A DNA stretch of 64,000 nt from Cupriavidus necator (GCA_022041995.1 CP074390.1:1178001-1242000); one strand, 5' to 3'. Shown: positions 35,087 through 44,092, counted from the stretch's first letter. The notes: a model not told the origin generated them from the sequence alone. A program made the numbers and translations.

Positions 35087-35169
35087 AATCCCAACACCAA
35101 AACCACTAGCCCACCATCCCCCGCTAATCGCCGAAGAACCAAGTAAAAAAGGGCAGCCCAGCTGCGGAC

Positions 35170-36143
35170 TCAGGGCTGGATATTGAATGCCTTGACGATG
35201 CCGGCATTGCGCTCGAACTCCGCGCGCACTGATTCGCTAAGTTGCGGCAGGGGCTGCGCCGGCAGCGGCTCATAGCCGAGCGCCTCCATCCGGTCACGCA
35301 CCTTGGCAGAAGCCGCGGCCTTGTAGGTAGCCGCGTGGATCTTCTCGGCCAGTTCGGGCGACAGCTTTGACGATGCAATCACGCCCACCCAGTTGCTGAA
35401 CTCCATGTCCGGGTAACCCAATTCCGCAAAGGTCGGCACCTGCGGCAGCAGCGGCGAGCGGCTCTTCGACGCCACGGCATAGACCTGCACCTTGCCGGCA
35501 CGGATCATCGGCAGCGAGGTCACCATGCCGTCGTACATCACGGCAATCTGATTGCCCATCACTTGCGTGAGCGCCGGCGCGGAACCGGCGAAGGGCACAT
35601 GCTGCAAGTCCAGCCCGGCCTTCTGGTTCATGATCATGCCGGCGTAGTGCGAAGCGGTGCCGGCGCTGTACGAGGCAAAGCTGAGCTTGCCCGGATTGGC
35701 CCGGACGTAGCTGACCAGGCTCTTCAGGTCCTTGGCGGGCAGGCCAGGCGCGCCAATCATCACCATGCGCGAACGCGCCACGGCGGCGATGGGCCTGACG
35801 TCTTTCAGCGGGTCGAACCCCTGCTTGAGCACATGCGGGATCTCGGTCAGCACATTGCTGGCGGTGACCATGATGGTCTGGCCATCAGCAGGCGCGGCCA
35901 GCATGGTGGTGATGGCAATGCCGCCGCCGGCGCCCGGCTTGTTGTCGACCACCACGGGATGGCCAAGGTCCGCCGACAGCTGGTCTGCCAGCAGGCGCGC
36001 AAGCACGTCCATGGTGCCGCCCGCGGGGGCGGGCACCAGCATCCGGACCGGCTTGCTGGTCCAGGCCATGGCAGCGGGGCTGCCAGCGCCAGGCTGGCAG
36101 CCACGGCGGCGATGCGCAGCAGGAATGAAGGGTGGGTGGGCAT
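35170..36143 (-). pseudogene. Bug/TctC-family solute-binding protein, frameshifted in the signal peptide
   Basis: The mature protein (AWTSKPVRMLVPAPAGGTMD onward, about 299 residues) is intact and of the Bug type that binds carboxylates for tripartite transporters. Its signal peptide (PTHPSFLLRIAAVAASLALA, ATG at 36143 after a GGAG site) lies in another frame. Adding one G to the GGGG run at 36076-36079 joins them as LALAAPAAMAWTSKPV, a normal signal-peptidase site. As written, the only start in the mature frame (36069) would give a cytosolic protein. A sequence error is likely. There are no membrane subunits nearby. Confidence 0.82.
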
Positions 36144-36198
36144 GTTGTGTCTCCGTTATGTAGTATGGATCTTCTGTCCAGCGTTGCCCGGCGCGGCG

Positions 36199-36915
36199 TC
36201 ACCGAGCGGTGAGCGCGATGCCTGGCGGGGGTGAGGAAGCGGGAGACGCGCGGGCCAGCGCCCGGAGCATTGCCTCCAGCAAGGCACGCGGCGGCCTGGC
36301 GCCGGCGATCGGCGGCGCACCGTTGATCACGAAGCGCGGCACGCCCAGGCCGGGACTGGGTAGCGGCACCTCCCCGCCATGCAGCGGCGGCAGCCACGCC
36401 AGGTCTTGCGCAGTGGCTGGCGCCGCCGCTTGCGGCATCGGCGTGCCACAGGCGATCGCTGCCGCGTGCAGCACGCGCGGATCGCCGAGGTCCTCACCGC
36501 ACAGGAAGTACCTTTCAAACAATCGGTCGATCAGCGCGGATGCGGCCGCTTCGCCACCAGTCTGGCGCGCGTACCGGATCAGGCGATGTGCAAGCACGGT
36601 GCTGGGCAGCACTTCAATGCGGTCGGGTTCCAGCGTGATGCCGGCCTCGCGCGCCGCGGCGCAAACCTGCGCCTGCCGCAGCGCCACGGCTTCGGCGCTG
36701 CCAAGCCGCGCCAGGCTGAACTTGCGATAGGGAATGCCGGCCGGCGGCAGCGTCGGAAACAGGGGGCAGCTGCGCCATTCGACCGTGACCACGACATCGG
36801 GCCGTGCTGTGGCCAGCTGCGCCAGCGCCGTTTCGAGATGGCGCTTGCCGATCATGCACCAGGGGCAGACCAGGTCGAACCCGACCTGGATGAAGAGGGA
36901 GGCGGGCTGGTTCAT
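36199..36915 (-). CDS. DsbA-family (FrnE/HCCA isomerase-like) oxidoreductase
   Basis: A 238-residue cytosolic thioredoxin-fold protein; the ATG at 36915 overlaps the preceding stop (ATGA). It shows FIQVGFDLVCPWCMIGKRHL with the CPWC active site, the helical insert with YFLCGEDLGDPRVL, and VPRFVINGAPPIAGARP, where the cis-Pro loop lies. The FrnE group is a set of DsbA-like proteins without signal peptide, tied to oxidative stress or polyketide work. It is coupled to the DUF1289 gene. Confidence 0.85.
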   Translation of the reverse strand: MNQPASLFIQVGFDLVCPWCMIGKRHLETALAQLATARPDVVVTVEWRSCPLFPTLPPAGIPYRKFSLARLGSAEAVALRQAQVCAAAREAGITLEPDRIEVLPSTVLAHRLIRYARQTGGEAAASALIDRLFERYFLCGEDLGDPRVLHAAAIACGTPMPQAAAPATAQDLAWLPPLHGGEVPLPSPGLGVPRFVINGAPPIAGARPPRALLEAMLRALARASPASSPPPGIALTAR

Positions 36916-37112
36916 GGCAGAGAGCCCATAGCGGCGCGCTGCCCGCGGCGGGCCGGCGCCGCCGCCAGCACTTGCGCGCGTTCCGCTTCGCTCATCTGCG
37001 CCCAGCGCCCGATTTCCAGCCGTGTCCTGGCGCAGCCCTGGCAATAGCGGTTGGCGAGGTCCATGCGGCAGATGTTGATGCAGGGATTGGCGAGGGCGTC
37101 AGGGTGATGCAT
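36912..37112 (-). CDS. DUF1289 small Cys-rich protein
   Basis: A 66-residue protein from the ATG at 37112. It has the DUF1289 pattern NPCINICRMD, then YCQGCARTRLEIGRWAQMS, with four Cys (CxxxC and CxxC) that may bind zinc or an iron-sulfur cluster. It overlaps the DsbA-like gene by 4 bases (ATGA), so the two are made together. Function unknown. Confidence 0.85.
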   Translation of the reverse strand: MHHPDALANPCINICRMDLANRYCQGCARTRLEIGRWAQMSEAERAQVLAAAPARRGQRAAMGSLP

Positions 37113-37170
37113 CACGAACTCCGGTAGTGCATGGCAAGGGCCGGCCGGTATGCCAGCCCTGCGGCCAGCG

Positions 37171-38229
37171 TCAGGCCGCCGCGCGCAGCGGCAGGTTCTT
37201 CTGTCCCGTCTTGCGGTTAGGCGCCATGCCATTGGCTTCCAGCGTGGCGTCGGCGCTGTCGTACCAGGTGCCGATGCGGTAGATCTCGCGCGCTTCCTTG
37301 CCCGAGGCGATCTCGCGGCCCAGTTCCTTCGCCACGCGCACGCACTGTTCGATCTGCTGCACCGAGGTCATGCGGTTGCCGTGCTGGTCGATGATGGTGT
37401 CCTCGATGCCGCAGCGCGGATGCAGGCCCATCGCCATGGCCATCATGTTGAACGGCAGCACGTTCTTCAGCAGCGACTCGGCGGTCAGCGTGCAGCCGTC
37501 CGGCGCGCGGTGCACGAAGTTGAAGAAGTTGAACGGGTTGGGGCCGTCGAAGCCGCCGCCAATGCCGATCCAGGTCAGGTTTAGCGGGCCGGTGTAGACG
37601 CCGGCGCGCACCAGCCGCTCCAGCGTTTCCAGCGCATGGATGCCGGTCAGCTGGAAGTGCGGCTGGATGCCCGAGGCCTGCAGCCGGCGCAGGTGCTCCT
37701 CAACCCAGCCCGGGCCGGCCGGCACGGTCATCTCGCGATAGGCGGCCTGGTAGGCCGGGTGTTCCAGCGAGGTGCCCTTCAGGTATTCCGGATAGAGCAA
37801 CTCCATGATGTTCATCTGCGTGGTGTTGATCGCCACGGTCACCTGGTCGGGCTTGGGCTCCAGCTCCGCCAGCATGTGGCGGGTGTCGTCGGACAGCCAC
37901 TTTGCCTCCTGGCCGTCGTCTTCCGGCGCAAACGAGATCGAGCCACCAACCTGGATGATCATGTCCGGCACCGCGGCGCGCACGCCGGCGATCAGCTCGT
38001 TAAACTTGGACAGGCGCTTGGAGCCCTTGCCGTCGAGCTCGCGTACATGCAGGTGCAGCACCGTGGCGCCGGCGTTGTAGCAATCCACGGCCTTCTGCAC
38101 CTGTTCTTCCATGGTCACCGGGATGTCTTCCGGGAAGTCCTGCGGCATCCATTCCGGGCCATAGGGCGCAACGGTAATCACCACTTTGTCCATGTTTTCG
38201 GGGTGCAGGGAATCGTCGAGGAATTGCAT
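37171..38229 (-). CDS. BKACE-family 3-keto-5-aminohexanoate cleavage-like enzyme
   Basis: A 352-residue zinc enzyme. BKACE enzymes condense a beta-keto acid with acetyl-CoA to give acetoacetate and a new CoA ester. Zinc ligands are H59 and H61 in VLHLHVRE and a late Glu in CGIEDTI; GGSISFAPE and WIGIGGGFDGPNPF are family marks. Substrates range from lysine fermentation intermediates to 3-dehydrocarnitine, so the pathway is open. It is divergent from an AraC gene, with a tandem 22-bp repeat between them. The same repeat precedes the MFS transporter at 42.2 kb, a likely uptake partner. Confidence 0.87.
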   Translation of the reverse strand: MQFLDDSLHPENMDKVVITVAPYGPEWMPQDFPEDIPVTMEEQVQKAVDCYNAGATVLHLHVRELDGKGSKRLSKFNELIAGVRAAVPDMIIQVGGSISFAPEDDGQEAKWLSDDTRHMLAELEPKPDQVTVAINTTQMNIMELLYPEYLKGTSLEHPAYQAAYREMTVPAGPGWVEEHLRRLQASGIQPHFQLTGIHALETLERLVRAGVYTGPLNLTWIGIGGGFDGPNPFNFFNFVHRAPDGCTLTAESLLKNVLPFNMMAMAMGLHPRCGIEDTIIDQHGNRMTSVQQIEQCVRVAKELGREIASGKEAREIYRIGTWYDSADATLEANGMAPNRKTGQKNLPLRAAA

Positions 38230-38281
38230 GGATGGCTCCGGTTGGTTAGTGACTGGAGTATCGGCTAACGACTGGCCATGA

Positions 38282-38318
38282 TTTGACGATCCGAGACATC
38301 CGATTTACATTTCGGGAC
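38282..38318. promoter_or_regulatory. Tandem operator between BKACE and its AraC regulator
   Basis: TTTGACGATCCGAGAC (38282) is repeated as TTTACATTTCGGGAC (38304), 22 bp apart. Almost the same arrangement, TTTGATATTCCGGGAC and TTTGACAATCCGGGAC 21 bp apart, lies upstream of the MFS gene. The similarity extends into the following bases (GGGACA...GGGGAAA-like). AraC-type operator; the regulator is most likely the adjacent 38346 gene. Confidence 0.65.
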
Positions 38319-38345
38319 ACTCAGGGAAAGCACGGAATCCGCCCC

Positions 38346-39347
38346 ATGTCCTACTATCTGCGCAGCGCCAGCCTGACCAACTACGTGGAAGTCGCGCGTT
38401 CGCTGGGGCTGGATCCGTACCAGCAGCTGAGGGCGGCGAAGATCAACCGCTCGGTCCTGCTCGACCCCGATATCCGCATCCCGGCGGCATCGGTCGGCCG
38501 CTTGCTGGACGCGTCGGCGCACGCCGCCGGCGCCGACGATTTCGGCCTGCGCATGGCCGAGCTGCGCGAGTTCTCCAACCTGGGCCCGCTCGCCTTCGTG
38601 GTGCGCGAAGAACCGACGCTGCGCCGCGCGCTGGAGTCGATGGTCCGCTACATGGGCCTGCAGAATGAGTCGCTGTCGATGCGCATCGAAGACAGCGATG
38701 AGCTGGTGATGATCCGGCTGCAGGTGCTCACCGAAGCGCCGGGCACCCTGCGGCAGGCCGCCGACCTGGCGGTCGGCGTGGTCTTCCGGATGCTGAAGCT
38801 GTTCCTGGGGCAGTCCTGGCGGCCGCGCAGCCTCTGCTTCACCCACCCGGCACCGGCCAGCGCGGCCACGTTTTCACGCGTGTTCGGCATGCCCTGCACT
38901 TTCAACCAGGATTTCGACGGCATCGTCTGCCTGGCCTCGGACCTGGAAGCGCCATTGCCGTCATATGACCCGGTGATGGCGCAGCAGGTGAAGCATTATC
39001 TCGGCACGCTGCTGGCGCAGTCGACCGTGGCGAGCATGTCGGACATGGTCCGCAAGCTGGTTTACGCGCTGCTGCCCACCGGACTGTGCTCGGTCGAACG
39101 CGTGGCCCAGCACCTGAGCGTCGACCGGCGCACCGTGCATCGGCGGCTCGGGCAGGAACATACGACTTACTCCGCGATTCTCACCGAGGCCCGTGCCGAC
39201 CTGGTGATCCGCTATCTGGAGAACCGCGAGCGTCCGCTGTCGGAAGTGGCCGCGCTGCTCGGGTTTTCGTCGCTGAGCGCGTTCTCGCGGTGGTTCAGCG
39301 GGCGCTTCGGGCGTAGCGTGTCGGCGTGGCGTGCGCAGGCGGGGTAA
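38346..39347 (+). CDS. AraC-family regulator, probable activator of BKACE and an MFS transporter
   Basis: A 333-residue regulator. The ATG at 38346 starts SYYLRSASLTNYVEVARSLG. The sensor part has ADLAVGVVFRMLKLFLGQSW and FTHPAPASAATFSRVFGMP; the DNA-binding part has LSVDRRTVHRRLGQEH and VAALLGFSSLSAFSRWF. It is a paralogue of the AraC gene at 31.7 kb. Its 3' neighbour is the non-coding repeat element at 39.4 kb, where the local operon order ends. Confidence 0.9.
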   Translation: MSYYLRSASLTNYVEVARSLGLDPYQQLRAAKINRSVLLDPDIRIPAASVGRLLDASAHAAGADDFGLRMAELREFSNLGPLAFVVREEPTLRRALESMVRYMGLQNESLSMRIEDSDELVMIRLQVLTEAPGTLRQAADLAVGVVFRMLKLFLGQSWRPRSLCFTHPAPASAATFSRVFGMPCTFNQDFDGIVCLASDLEAPLPSYDPVMAQQVKHYLGTLLAQSTVASMSDMVRKLVYALLPTGLCSVERVAQHLSVDRRTVHRRLGQEHTTYSAILTEARADLVIRYLENRERPLSEVAALLGFSSLSAFSRWFSGRFGRSVSAWRAQAG

Positions 39348-39373
39348 GAGGGAAAGTTTTTGGCAATGCGGTC

Positions 39374-39507
39374 GGTTGTCGTGCTTGGCGGGCTTGGGCT
39401 GTTTCGCCGGCGTAGCCGGCGAGTCACTTTTTGTCCGAGCGACAAAAAGTAACCAAAAAACGCGTCGCCTGAGCGGCTGGCAATCCATTCCACGGCGTTG
39501 GTGGTTC
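39374..39507 (+). repeat. Left 134-bp inverted terminal repeat
   Basis: This begins GGTTGTCGTGCTTGGCGGGC and ends GGCGTTGGTGGTTC. Its reverse complement returns at 39948-40081 with only scattered differences. Inside it are shorter palindromes: GCCGGCGTAGCCGGC and a TTTTTGTCCGAGCGACAAAAA hairpin followed by ACGCGTCGCCTGAGCGGCTGGC. It lies 27 bp after the AraC stop. Confidence 0.85.
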
Positions 39508-39947
39508 CCGCGGCGGTGCTTGCCGTTCGATGTGGTTGCCCGTTCGAGCCTGCTACGCCATGTGAGTCAGGGACAGTGCCTGCGTTAACCCACTATTGAA
39601 CGATCCCCATGCAGGGCGTAGGCCGCCTACTGCCAGCCGCATCGCGGGGACGCCTACGGCTGCTGCGCCGGCCCTAAGCAGAGCGACCGTCCACTTCCTA
39701 ACCGCGGTAGGTTCGCCTTCTTCCGCGACCACGCGGTGCGAGCGCAGCGATGCACTCCGTGCCCGGGCCTCCGACCTGAGATGCTGCGTGCGCGCAGCGC
39801 AGCCGAAGGCGTCCCACCGATGGCGGTCTTAGCAGGCTGCCAACAACCTAAAGTCGGGTTCGTCCAATAGTCCGTGGACGGAGGCACCAGACAGGGAGCG
39901 TAGCTGGCTCGAACCACCAATCACATCAGCGGAAATCACCACCGCCC
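39508..39947. other. Interior of the inverted-repeat element, no convincing gene
   Basis: About 440 bp between the two inverted ends. Short open frames exist on both strands, but none has a ribosome site, family resemblance or coding-like composition. GAACCACCAA occurs at 39911 and again at 39948, next to the right end. No transposase, tRNA or rRNA pattern is seen. It could hold a structured RNA or be a passenger of a non-autonomous element. Confidence 0.6.
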
Positions 39948-40081
39948 GAACCACCAACGCCGAGCAATTTATAGCCAGCCGCTCAGGCGACGCGTTTCTT
40001 GCCTACTTCTTGTCGCTCGGACAAGAAGTAGGTCGCCGGCTACGCCGGCGAAACAGCCCACGCCCGCCAAGCACGACAACC
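39948..40081 (-). repeat. Right 134-bp inverted terminal repeat
   Basis: The inverted counterpart of 39374-39507, of equal length. It reads GAACCACCAACGCC to GCCAAGCACGACAACC on the plus strand. Differences lie mainly in the small hairpin (CTACTTCTTGTC with GACAAGAAGTAG here) where both arms changed together, so pairing is kept. Such compensatory change suggests the hairpin itself matters. Confidence 0.85.
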
Positions 40082-40132
40082 GCCCTCATGGCGACAAGCC
40101 CTCCAGTCAACTGCAATCCAATTGCAACCAAC

Positions 40133-40235
40133 TCAGAACTTATGCCGCATCCCCAAAGCCACCCCCACCATACTGCGCTGCCCATTAGCCGCAGCATAGC
40201 TGTTGCCCAGCGACAGGCTGTTGGCATAGACCGTG
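40133..40235 (-). pseudogene. Porin C-terminal remnant
   Basis: The last 33 or so codons before the stop read VYANSLSLGNSYAAANGQRS then MVGVALGMRHKF, the closing strands of a Burkholderiales trimeric porin with the required C-terminal Phe. Upstream the frame turns to unrelated sequence near 40235, so over 300 residues are gone. It lies 51 bp from the right end of the inverted-repeat element, which suggests that the repeat took part in the deletion. Confidence 0.7.
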
Positions 40236-40287
40236 GCAAGTGGCCTTTGCGGCCGGATTTTTTTGTTGTGCCGCGGACGCGGCGAGG

Positions 40288-40881
40288 TCACGAATCGTGC
40301 GTGACCAGGGTGCCCAGCTCCGCCAGCAAGTCATGGGCACGCGGCCACGGGCCATAGCCCGCGGCAGGGTTGAGGTGGCCGACGTTGCCCAGGTCCACCA
40401 GCCGGCTGCCCCATGCGGCGGCCATCTCAGTGACGCGCGCATGGCTGGCCAGTGGGTCGTTTCCGCTGGCAGCAACCAGGCTGGGGAAGGGCAAGGGCGC
40501 GAGCGGCGTCGGCAGCCAGCCTCCCTGCGCCAGCGCATCCTGGGCCGGATAGCCGGGCGGCAGCGGCTGCGAGAAATCCGGCGGCGTCACCAGCAGCGCG
40601 CCCAGGATCTGGCGCTGGTGCCGTGCCGCCCAGTGGACGGTGATCATCACGCCGGCGCTGTGCGCGACCAGCACGACCGGTTTGTCAATGGCCGCCAGTG
40701 CCGCATCGAGCGCGGCGACGCGGGCCGCGCAGCTGAGCTTGTCGTGCTCCAGCGGCGGCACGCAGCGGACGTCATGCCCCTGCGCCTGCAGTTCGGCTTG
40801 CAGCAGCGTCTGCCAGTGCTCGGCGACGTGGTCGCGCAGGCCCGGCACCATCAGGACAGTGTGGGTGGGTGTAGCAGTCAT
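40288..40881 (-). CDS. RBBP9/YdeN-family alpha/beta hydrolase
   Basis: A 197-residue serine hydrolase from the ATG at 40881; the longer open frame above overlaps the MFS gene. It has the family start HTVLMVPGLRDHVAEHWQTL, nucleophile elbow VAHSAGVMI, Asp in SGNDPLASHAR, and His in LGNVGHLNPAAGYGPW. The substrate is unknown. It follows the MFS gene by 17 bp and may be in the same transcript, which would place it under the same AraC-type operator. Confidence 0.86.
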   Translation of the reverse strand: MTATPTHTVLMVPGLRDHVAEHWQTLLQAELQAQGHDVRCVPPLEHDKLSCAARVAALDAALAAIDKPVVLVAHSAGVMITVHWAARHQRQILGALLVTPPDFSQPLPPGYPAQDALAQGGWLPTPLAPLPFPSLVAASGNDPLASHARVTEMAAAWGSRLVDLGNVGHLNPAAGYGPWPRAHDLLAELGTLVTHDS

Positions 40882-40898
40882 GGTCGGATTGGAAAGAG

Positions 40899-42235
40899 TC
40901 AGGCAGGAACAACGTTGGGCACAGAATGGCCATCCAGGCGGCGCAGGTCCGCCGCGTAGTGCCGGCGGCCGATGCAGAACAGCAGGGCCGCGCCCGCACC
41001 GGCCAGCGGAATCCATTGCAGCGCGCCGGTCAGGCCGATGTGGTCGGCCAGCACGCCAGTCAGGAACGGTCCCGGCGCCAGCCCCAGCAGGTTGTTGATC
41101 AGGGTCAGCGTGGCAAACGCGGTCGCATGGATGGCGGGCCGCGTCAGGTTGGCCACCATCGCGCTGGCGGGGCCGGCGGTGCCGCCCACCACCAGCATGC
41201 CCGCGCCGATCAGCACCAGCTGTGCATGGCCCGCGGGCAGCCGGAATGCCGTCATCAGCAAGACGCAGCAGACCACGCTGTAGGCGATGGCCATCTGCCA
41301 TTTGCGCGCGGGCGCGCGCCGCGCCACGCGGTCGGTCAGCGCACCGCAGGCCACCATGCCCACGCCGGCCATCAGCACCAGCATTGCCGCAGCCACGCCG
41401 GCGCGCCCGGTCGCCATGCCGTAGTCGCGCGACAGGAAGCTGGGCAGCCAGGCCAGCAGCGCCGCCATCACCAGCAGCTGCAGCGCACTGCCCGCGCAGG
41501 CGCAGAGCATGGAAGGCACCGTCAGCAGCTCGCGCACGATCCGGCGCGGCTCCATTTGCCGGGCCGGGGCGCGTCGCCGTTGGCCGCGCCCACGCGTTGC
41601 TGGAGCCCGCGCAGCCGATGCTCGCTGATCGTCAGGTAGTAGAACGCCACCAGCACCAGGCCGAAGCCGGCGATCCCGGCAAAGGCGAGGCGCCAGCCAA
41701 AGTGGGCCGCCAGGATGCCGCCCAGCCCCATGCCAAGCACCGAGCCGAAGGCACCCCCGGCAATAAACGCAGCGCTGAGGCTGGCGCGCAGATGGCGCGG
41801 GAACACCGACACCACCACCGCGATACCCACACTGCCATATGCCGCCTCGCCGATGCCAACGCAAAGCCGAGCCAGGAACATCTGGCCGAAGCTGTCCGCC
41901 ACCGCGCAGCCCAGCGTGGCCAGGCTCCATAGCGCCGCCATCAGGATCAGGCTGCGCACGCGTCCCCAGCGGTCGGCCAGCAGCGACAGCGGAATCGCGA
42001 GCACGCCCACCATCAGCGCGACCACGCCGCCGAGCGCGCCCAGCTCCGTATCACCGAGCTGCCATTCGGCCTTCAGCAGCGGAAACACCGCGTTGAGCAC
42101 CTGGCGCGACATATAGTCAGACAGCAGCAGCGCAAACGTCAGCGCAAAGACGAGCCACGCATAGCGCGGTCCGGCAGCAGCCGGCAGGGTCGGCAGGGCC
42201 GACTCTGCGGCAAGGGCAAGGCGGGGTCTGGACAT
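40899..42235 (-). pseudogene. MFS transporter, frameshifted by one missing base
   Basis: This holds a full 12-helix major facilitator of about 445 residues in two frames. The first frame (ATG at 42235, YAWLVFALTFALLLSDYMSR) covers helices 1-6 and includes the loop motif DRWGRVRSLIL. The second covers ELLTVPSMLCACAGSALQLL to the end. Adding one C/G in the GGGCCGGGG stretch at 41561-41569 joins them near GDAPRPRQMEPRRIVREL. DYMSRQVLNAVFP is typical of anion/aromatic-acid symporters. Upstream lies a tandem operator nearly equal to that of the BKACE/AraC region, so it probably imports the BKACE pathway substrate. Confidence 0.84.
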
Positions 42236-42341
42236 GGGGGTCTCCGGAAGCAGACCGGCGGTCTTCGCGCCGCCGTGCGTTCACAGCCCGCCCCCGAAGG
42301 GCGACGAGCGCAGGCAGTATCTGGCGATCGGGCCCGCCCGG

Positions 42342-42378
42342 TTTGATATTCCGGGACCTACGTTTGACAATCCGGGAC
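42342..42378. promoter_or_regulatory. Tandem operator upstream of the MFS transporter
   Basis: TTTGATATTCCGGGAC (42342-42357) and TTTGACAATCCGGGAC (42363-42378) are direct repeats 21 bp apart, about 107-143 bp upstream of the MFS start. They match the repeat pair at 38282-38318 and have the same direction relative to the minus-strand gene they precede. The AraC protein encoded at 38.3 kb is the likely binder. Confidence 0.65.
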
Positions 42379-42398
42379 AGCTGGGGAAAACGCCGAGA

Positions 42399-42426
42399 CA
42401 AAAAAAACGGCACCCGAAGGTGCCGG
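42399..42426 (-). terminator. Intrinsic terminator of argG
   Basis: On the minus strand CCGGCACC-TTCG-GGTGCCG is followed at once by a run of eight T. A tight UUCG tetraloop and a long U-tract make this a strong rho-independent terminator. It lies 40 bp after the argG stop. Confidence 0.88.
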
Positions 42427-42465
42427 TTTCTCGCTGGCCCGCCGTCAGGCGAGGCGCGGCGGAGC

Positions 42466-43791
42466 TCAGTCTTCCAGCTTCGGCAGCGAGGCGCTGACCT
42501 TGGACGACAGCAGGCCGCTCTTGGCATACGTCTGCAGCTTTTCGCGCGTATCGACGATATCGAGCGTGCGCATCGTCAGCTGGCCGATCCGGTCCAGCGG
42601 CGTAAACATCGACTCGCCCTTCTCCATGGTCAGCCGTTCCGGCTTGTAGGTCAGGTTCGGCGAGGTGGTGTTCAGGATCGAGTAGTCGTTGCCGCGGCGC
42701 AGTTCAATGGTGACTTCGCCGGTGATGGCGCCCGCCACCCAGCGCTGGGCGGTTTCGCGCAGCATGATGGCTTGCGGGTCGAACCAGCGGCCCTGGTACA
42801 GCAGGCGGCCCAGGCGGCGGCCGTTGTCGCGGTACTGCTCGATGGTGTCTTCGTTGTGGATGCCGGAGATCAGGCGCTCATAGGCGATAAACAGCAGCGC
42901 CAGGCCCGGGGCTTCGTAGATGCCGCGGCTCTTGGCTTCGATGATGCGGTTCTCGATCTGGTCGCTCATGCCCAGGCCATGGCGCCCGCCGATGCGGTTG
43001 GCTTCCATGAACAGGTCAACGCTGTTGGCGAAGGTCTGGCCGTTGAGCGCGACCGGCTGGCCTTCCTCGAAGCGCACGGTGACTTCTTCGCGCTTCACTT
43101 CCACGTCATCGCGCCAGAACTGCACGCCCATGATCGGCTGCACGATGCGGATGCCCGAATCCAGGTGCTCCAGGTCCTTGGCCTCGTGGGTAGCGCCCAG
43201 CATGTTGGAGTCGGTCGAGTACGCCTTTTCGGCCGACATCTTGTAGTCGAAGCCGTTCTGGCGCATGAACTCGGACATCTCGGCGCGGCCGCCCAGTTCA
43301 TCGATGAACTGCTGGTCCAGCCACGGCTTGTAGATCTGCAGGCCGGGGTTGGTCAGGAGACCGTAGCGGTAGAAGCGCTCGATGTCATTGCCCTTGAAGG
43401 TGCTGCCATCGCCCCAGATATTGACACCATCTTCCTTCATCGCAGCGACCAGCATGGTGCCGGTGACGGCGCGGCCGATCGGGGTGGTGTTGAAGTAGGT
43501 GATGCCGGCGGTCGAGATATGGAACGCACCGCACTGCATGGCGGCGATGCCTTCGGCCACCAGTTGCGTGCGGCAGTCGACCAGGCGGGCTTCCTCGGCG
43601 CCGTAGGCCTTGGCGCGGCGCGGGATGTCGTCGTAGTCGGGTTCGTCCGGCTGGCCCAGGTTGGCGGTGTAGGCATAGGGAATCGCGCCCTTCTGGCGCA
43701 TCCAGAGGAGTGCCGCGCTGGTGTCAAGGCCGCCGGAGAAGGCGATTCCGACGCGCTGGCCGGAAGGAATGTGCTGCAGGATGGTAGTCAT
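42466..43791 (-). CDS. argG: Argininosuccinate synthase
   Basis: A 441-residue enzyme that joins citrulline and aspartate with ATP in arginine biosynthesis. The PP-loop AFSGGLDTSAAL (17-28) binds ATP. GDGSTFKGNDIERFYRYG, KPWLDQQFIDELGGR and GRHGLGMSDQIENRIIEAKS are family marks. The length and sequence belong to the longer E. coli-like type of ArgG rather than the shorter 400-residue type. It is monocistronic, with a strong terminator behind it. Its start is the ATG at 43791. Confidence 0.97.
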   Translation of the reverse strand: MTTILQHIPSGQRVGIAFSGGLDTSAALLWMRQKGAIPYAYTANLGQPDEPDYDDIPRRAKAYGAEEARLVDCRTQLVAEGIAAMQCGAFHISTAGITYFNTTPIGRAVTGTMLVAAMKEDGVNIWGDGSTFKGNDIERFYRYGLLTNPGLQIYKPWLDQQFIDELGGRAEMSEFMRQNGFDYKMSAEKAYSTDSNMLGATHEAKDLEHLDSGIRIVQPIMGVQFWRDDVEVKREEVTVRFEEGQPVALNGQTFANSVDLFMEANRIGGRHGLGMSDQIENRIIEAKSRGIYEAPGLALLFIAYERLISGIHNEDTIEQYRDNGRRLGRLLYQGRWFDPQAIMLRETAQRWVAGAITGEVTIELRRGNDYSILNTTSPNLTYKPERLTMEKGESMFTPLDRIGQLTMRTLDIVDTREKLQTYAKSGLLSSKVSASLPKLED

Positions 43792-44092
43792 CGCCAGAAA
43801 TCAATGTGAATTTGTCGGCTCTTGGGCGGGCTTCCAAAACGCGCGCCGGGGCGGCGGGAAGCACGGCGACGCGGCCGGCCGAGTCACGTGCCGAGTCAGT
43901 GCCAAACGCGAATTGTGACACGGCAGCGCCCACGCGCCAAACGCCGGGGCTGGCGGGGGCGCCGGCGCCACCTGCATCCCGGCCTGCCGGACCATTCAAA
44001 TCCCGCGAACGCGCCTTTCAAAACTATCGACTGGTTCGCTCCAGGACCCCTCCCTATACTGCGCCGCACTGTTGTCTGAAAGCGGAGTCGTC
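43792..44092. other. Intergenic region between divergent argG and CoA-transferase genes
   Basis: About 300 bp without a gene. A TATACT hexamer at 44055-44060, 33 bp upstream of the CoA-transferase ATG, may be its -10 box, but no fair -35 is seen. I find no ARG-box palindrome that I can defend, and no terminator. Confidence 0.4.

Noticed and set aside
39654..39920. Open frame inside the inverted-repeat element
   Set aside because: There is no ribosome site and no domain resemblance; composition is that of non-coding GC-rich DNA. It is not evidence for a transposase.
40248..40270. Poly-T stretch as terminator of the AraC gene at 38.3 kb
   Set aside because: It lies 900 bp after the AraC stop, behind the repeat element, and the preceding stem is weak.
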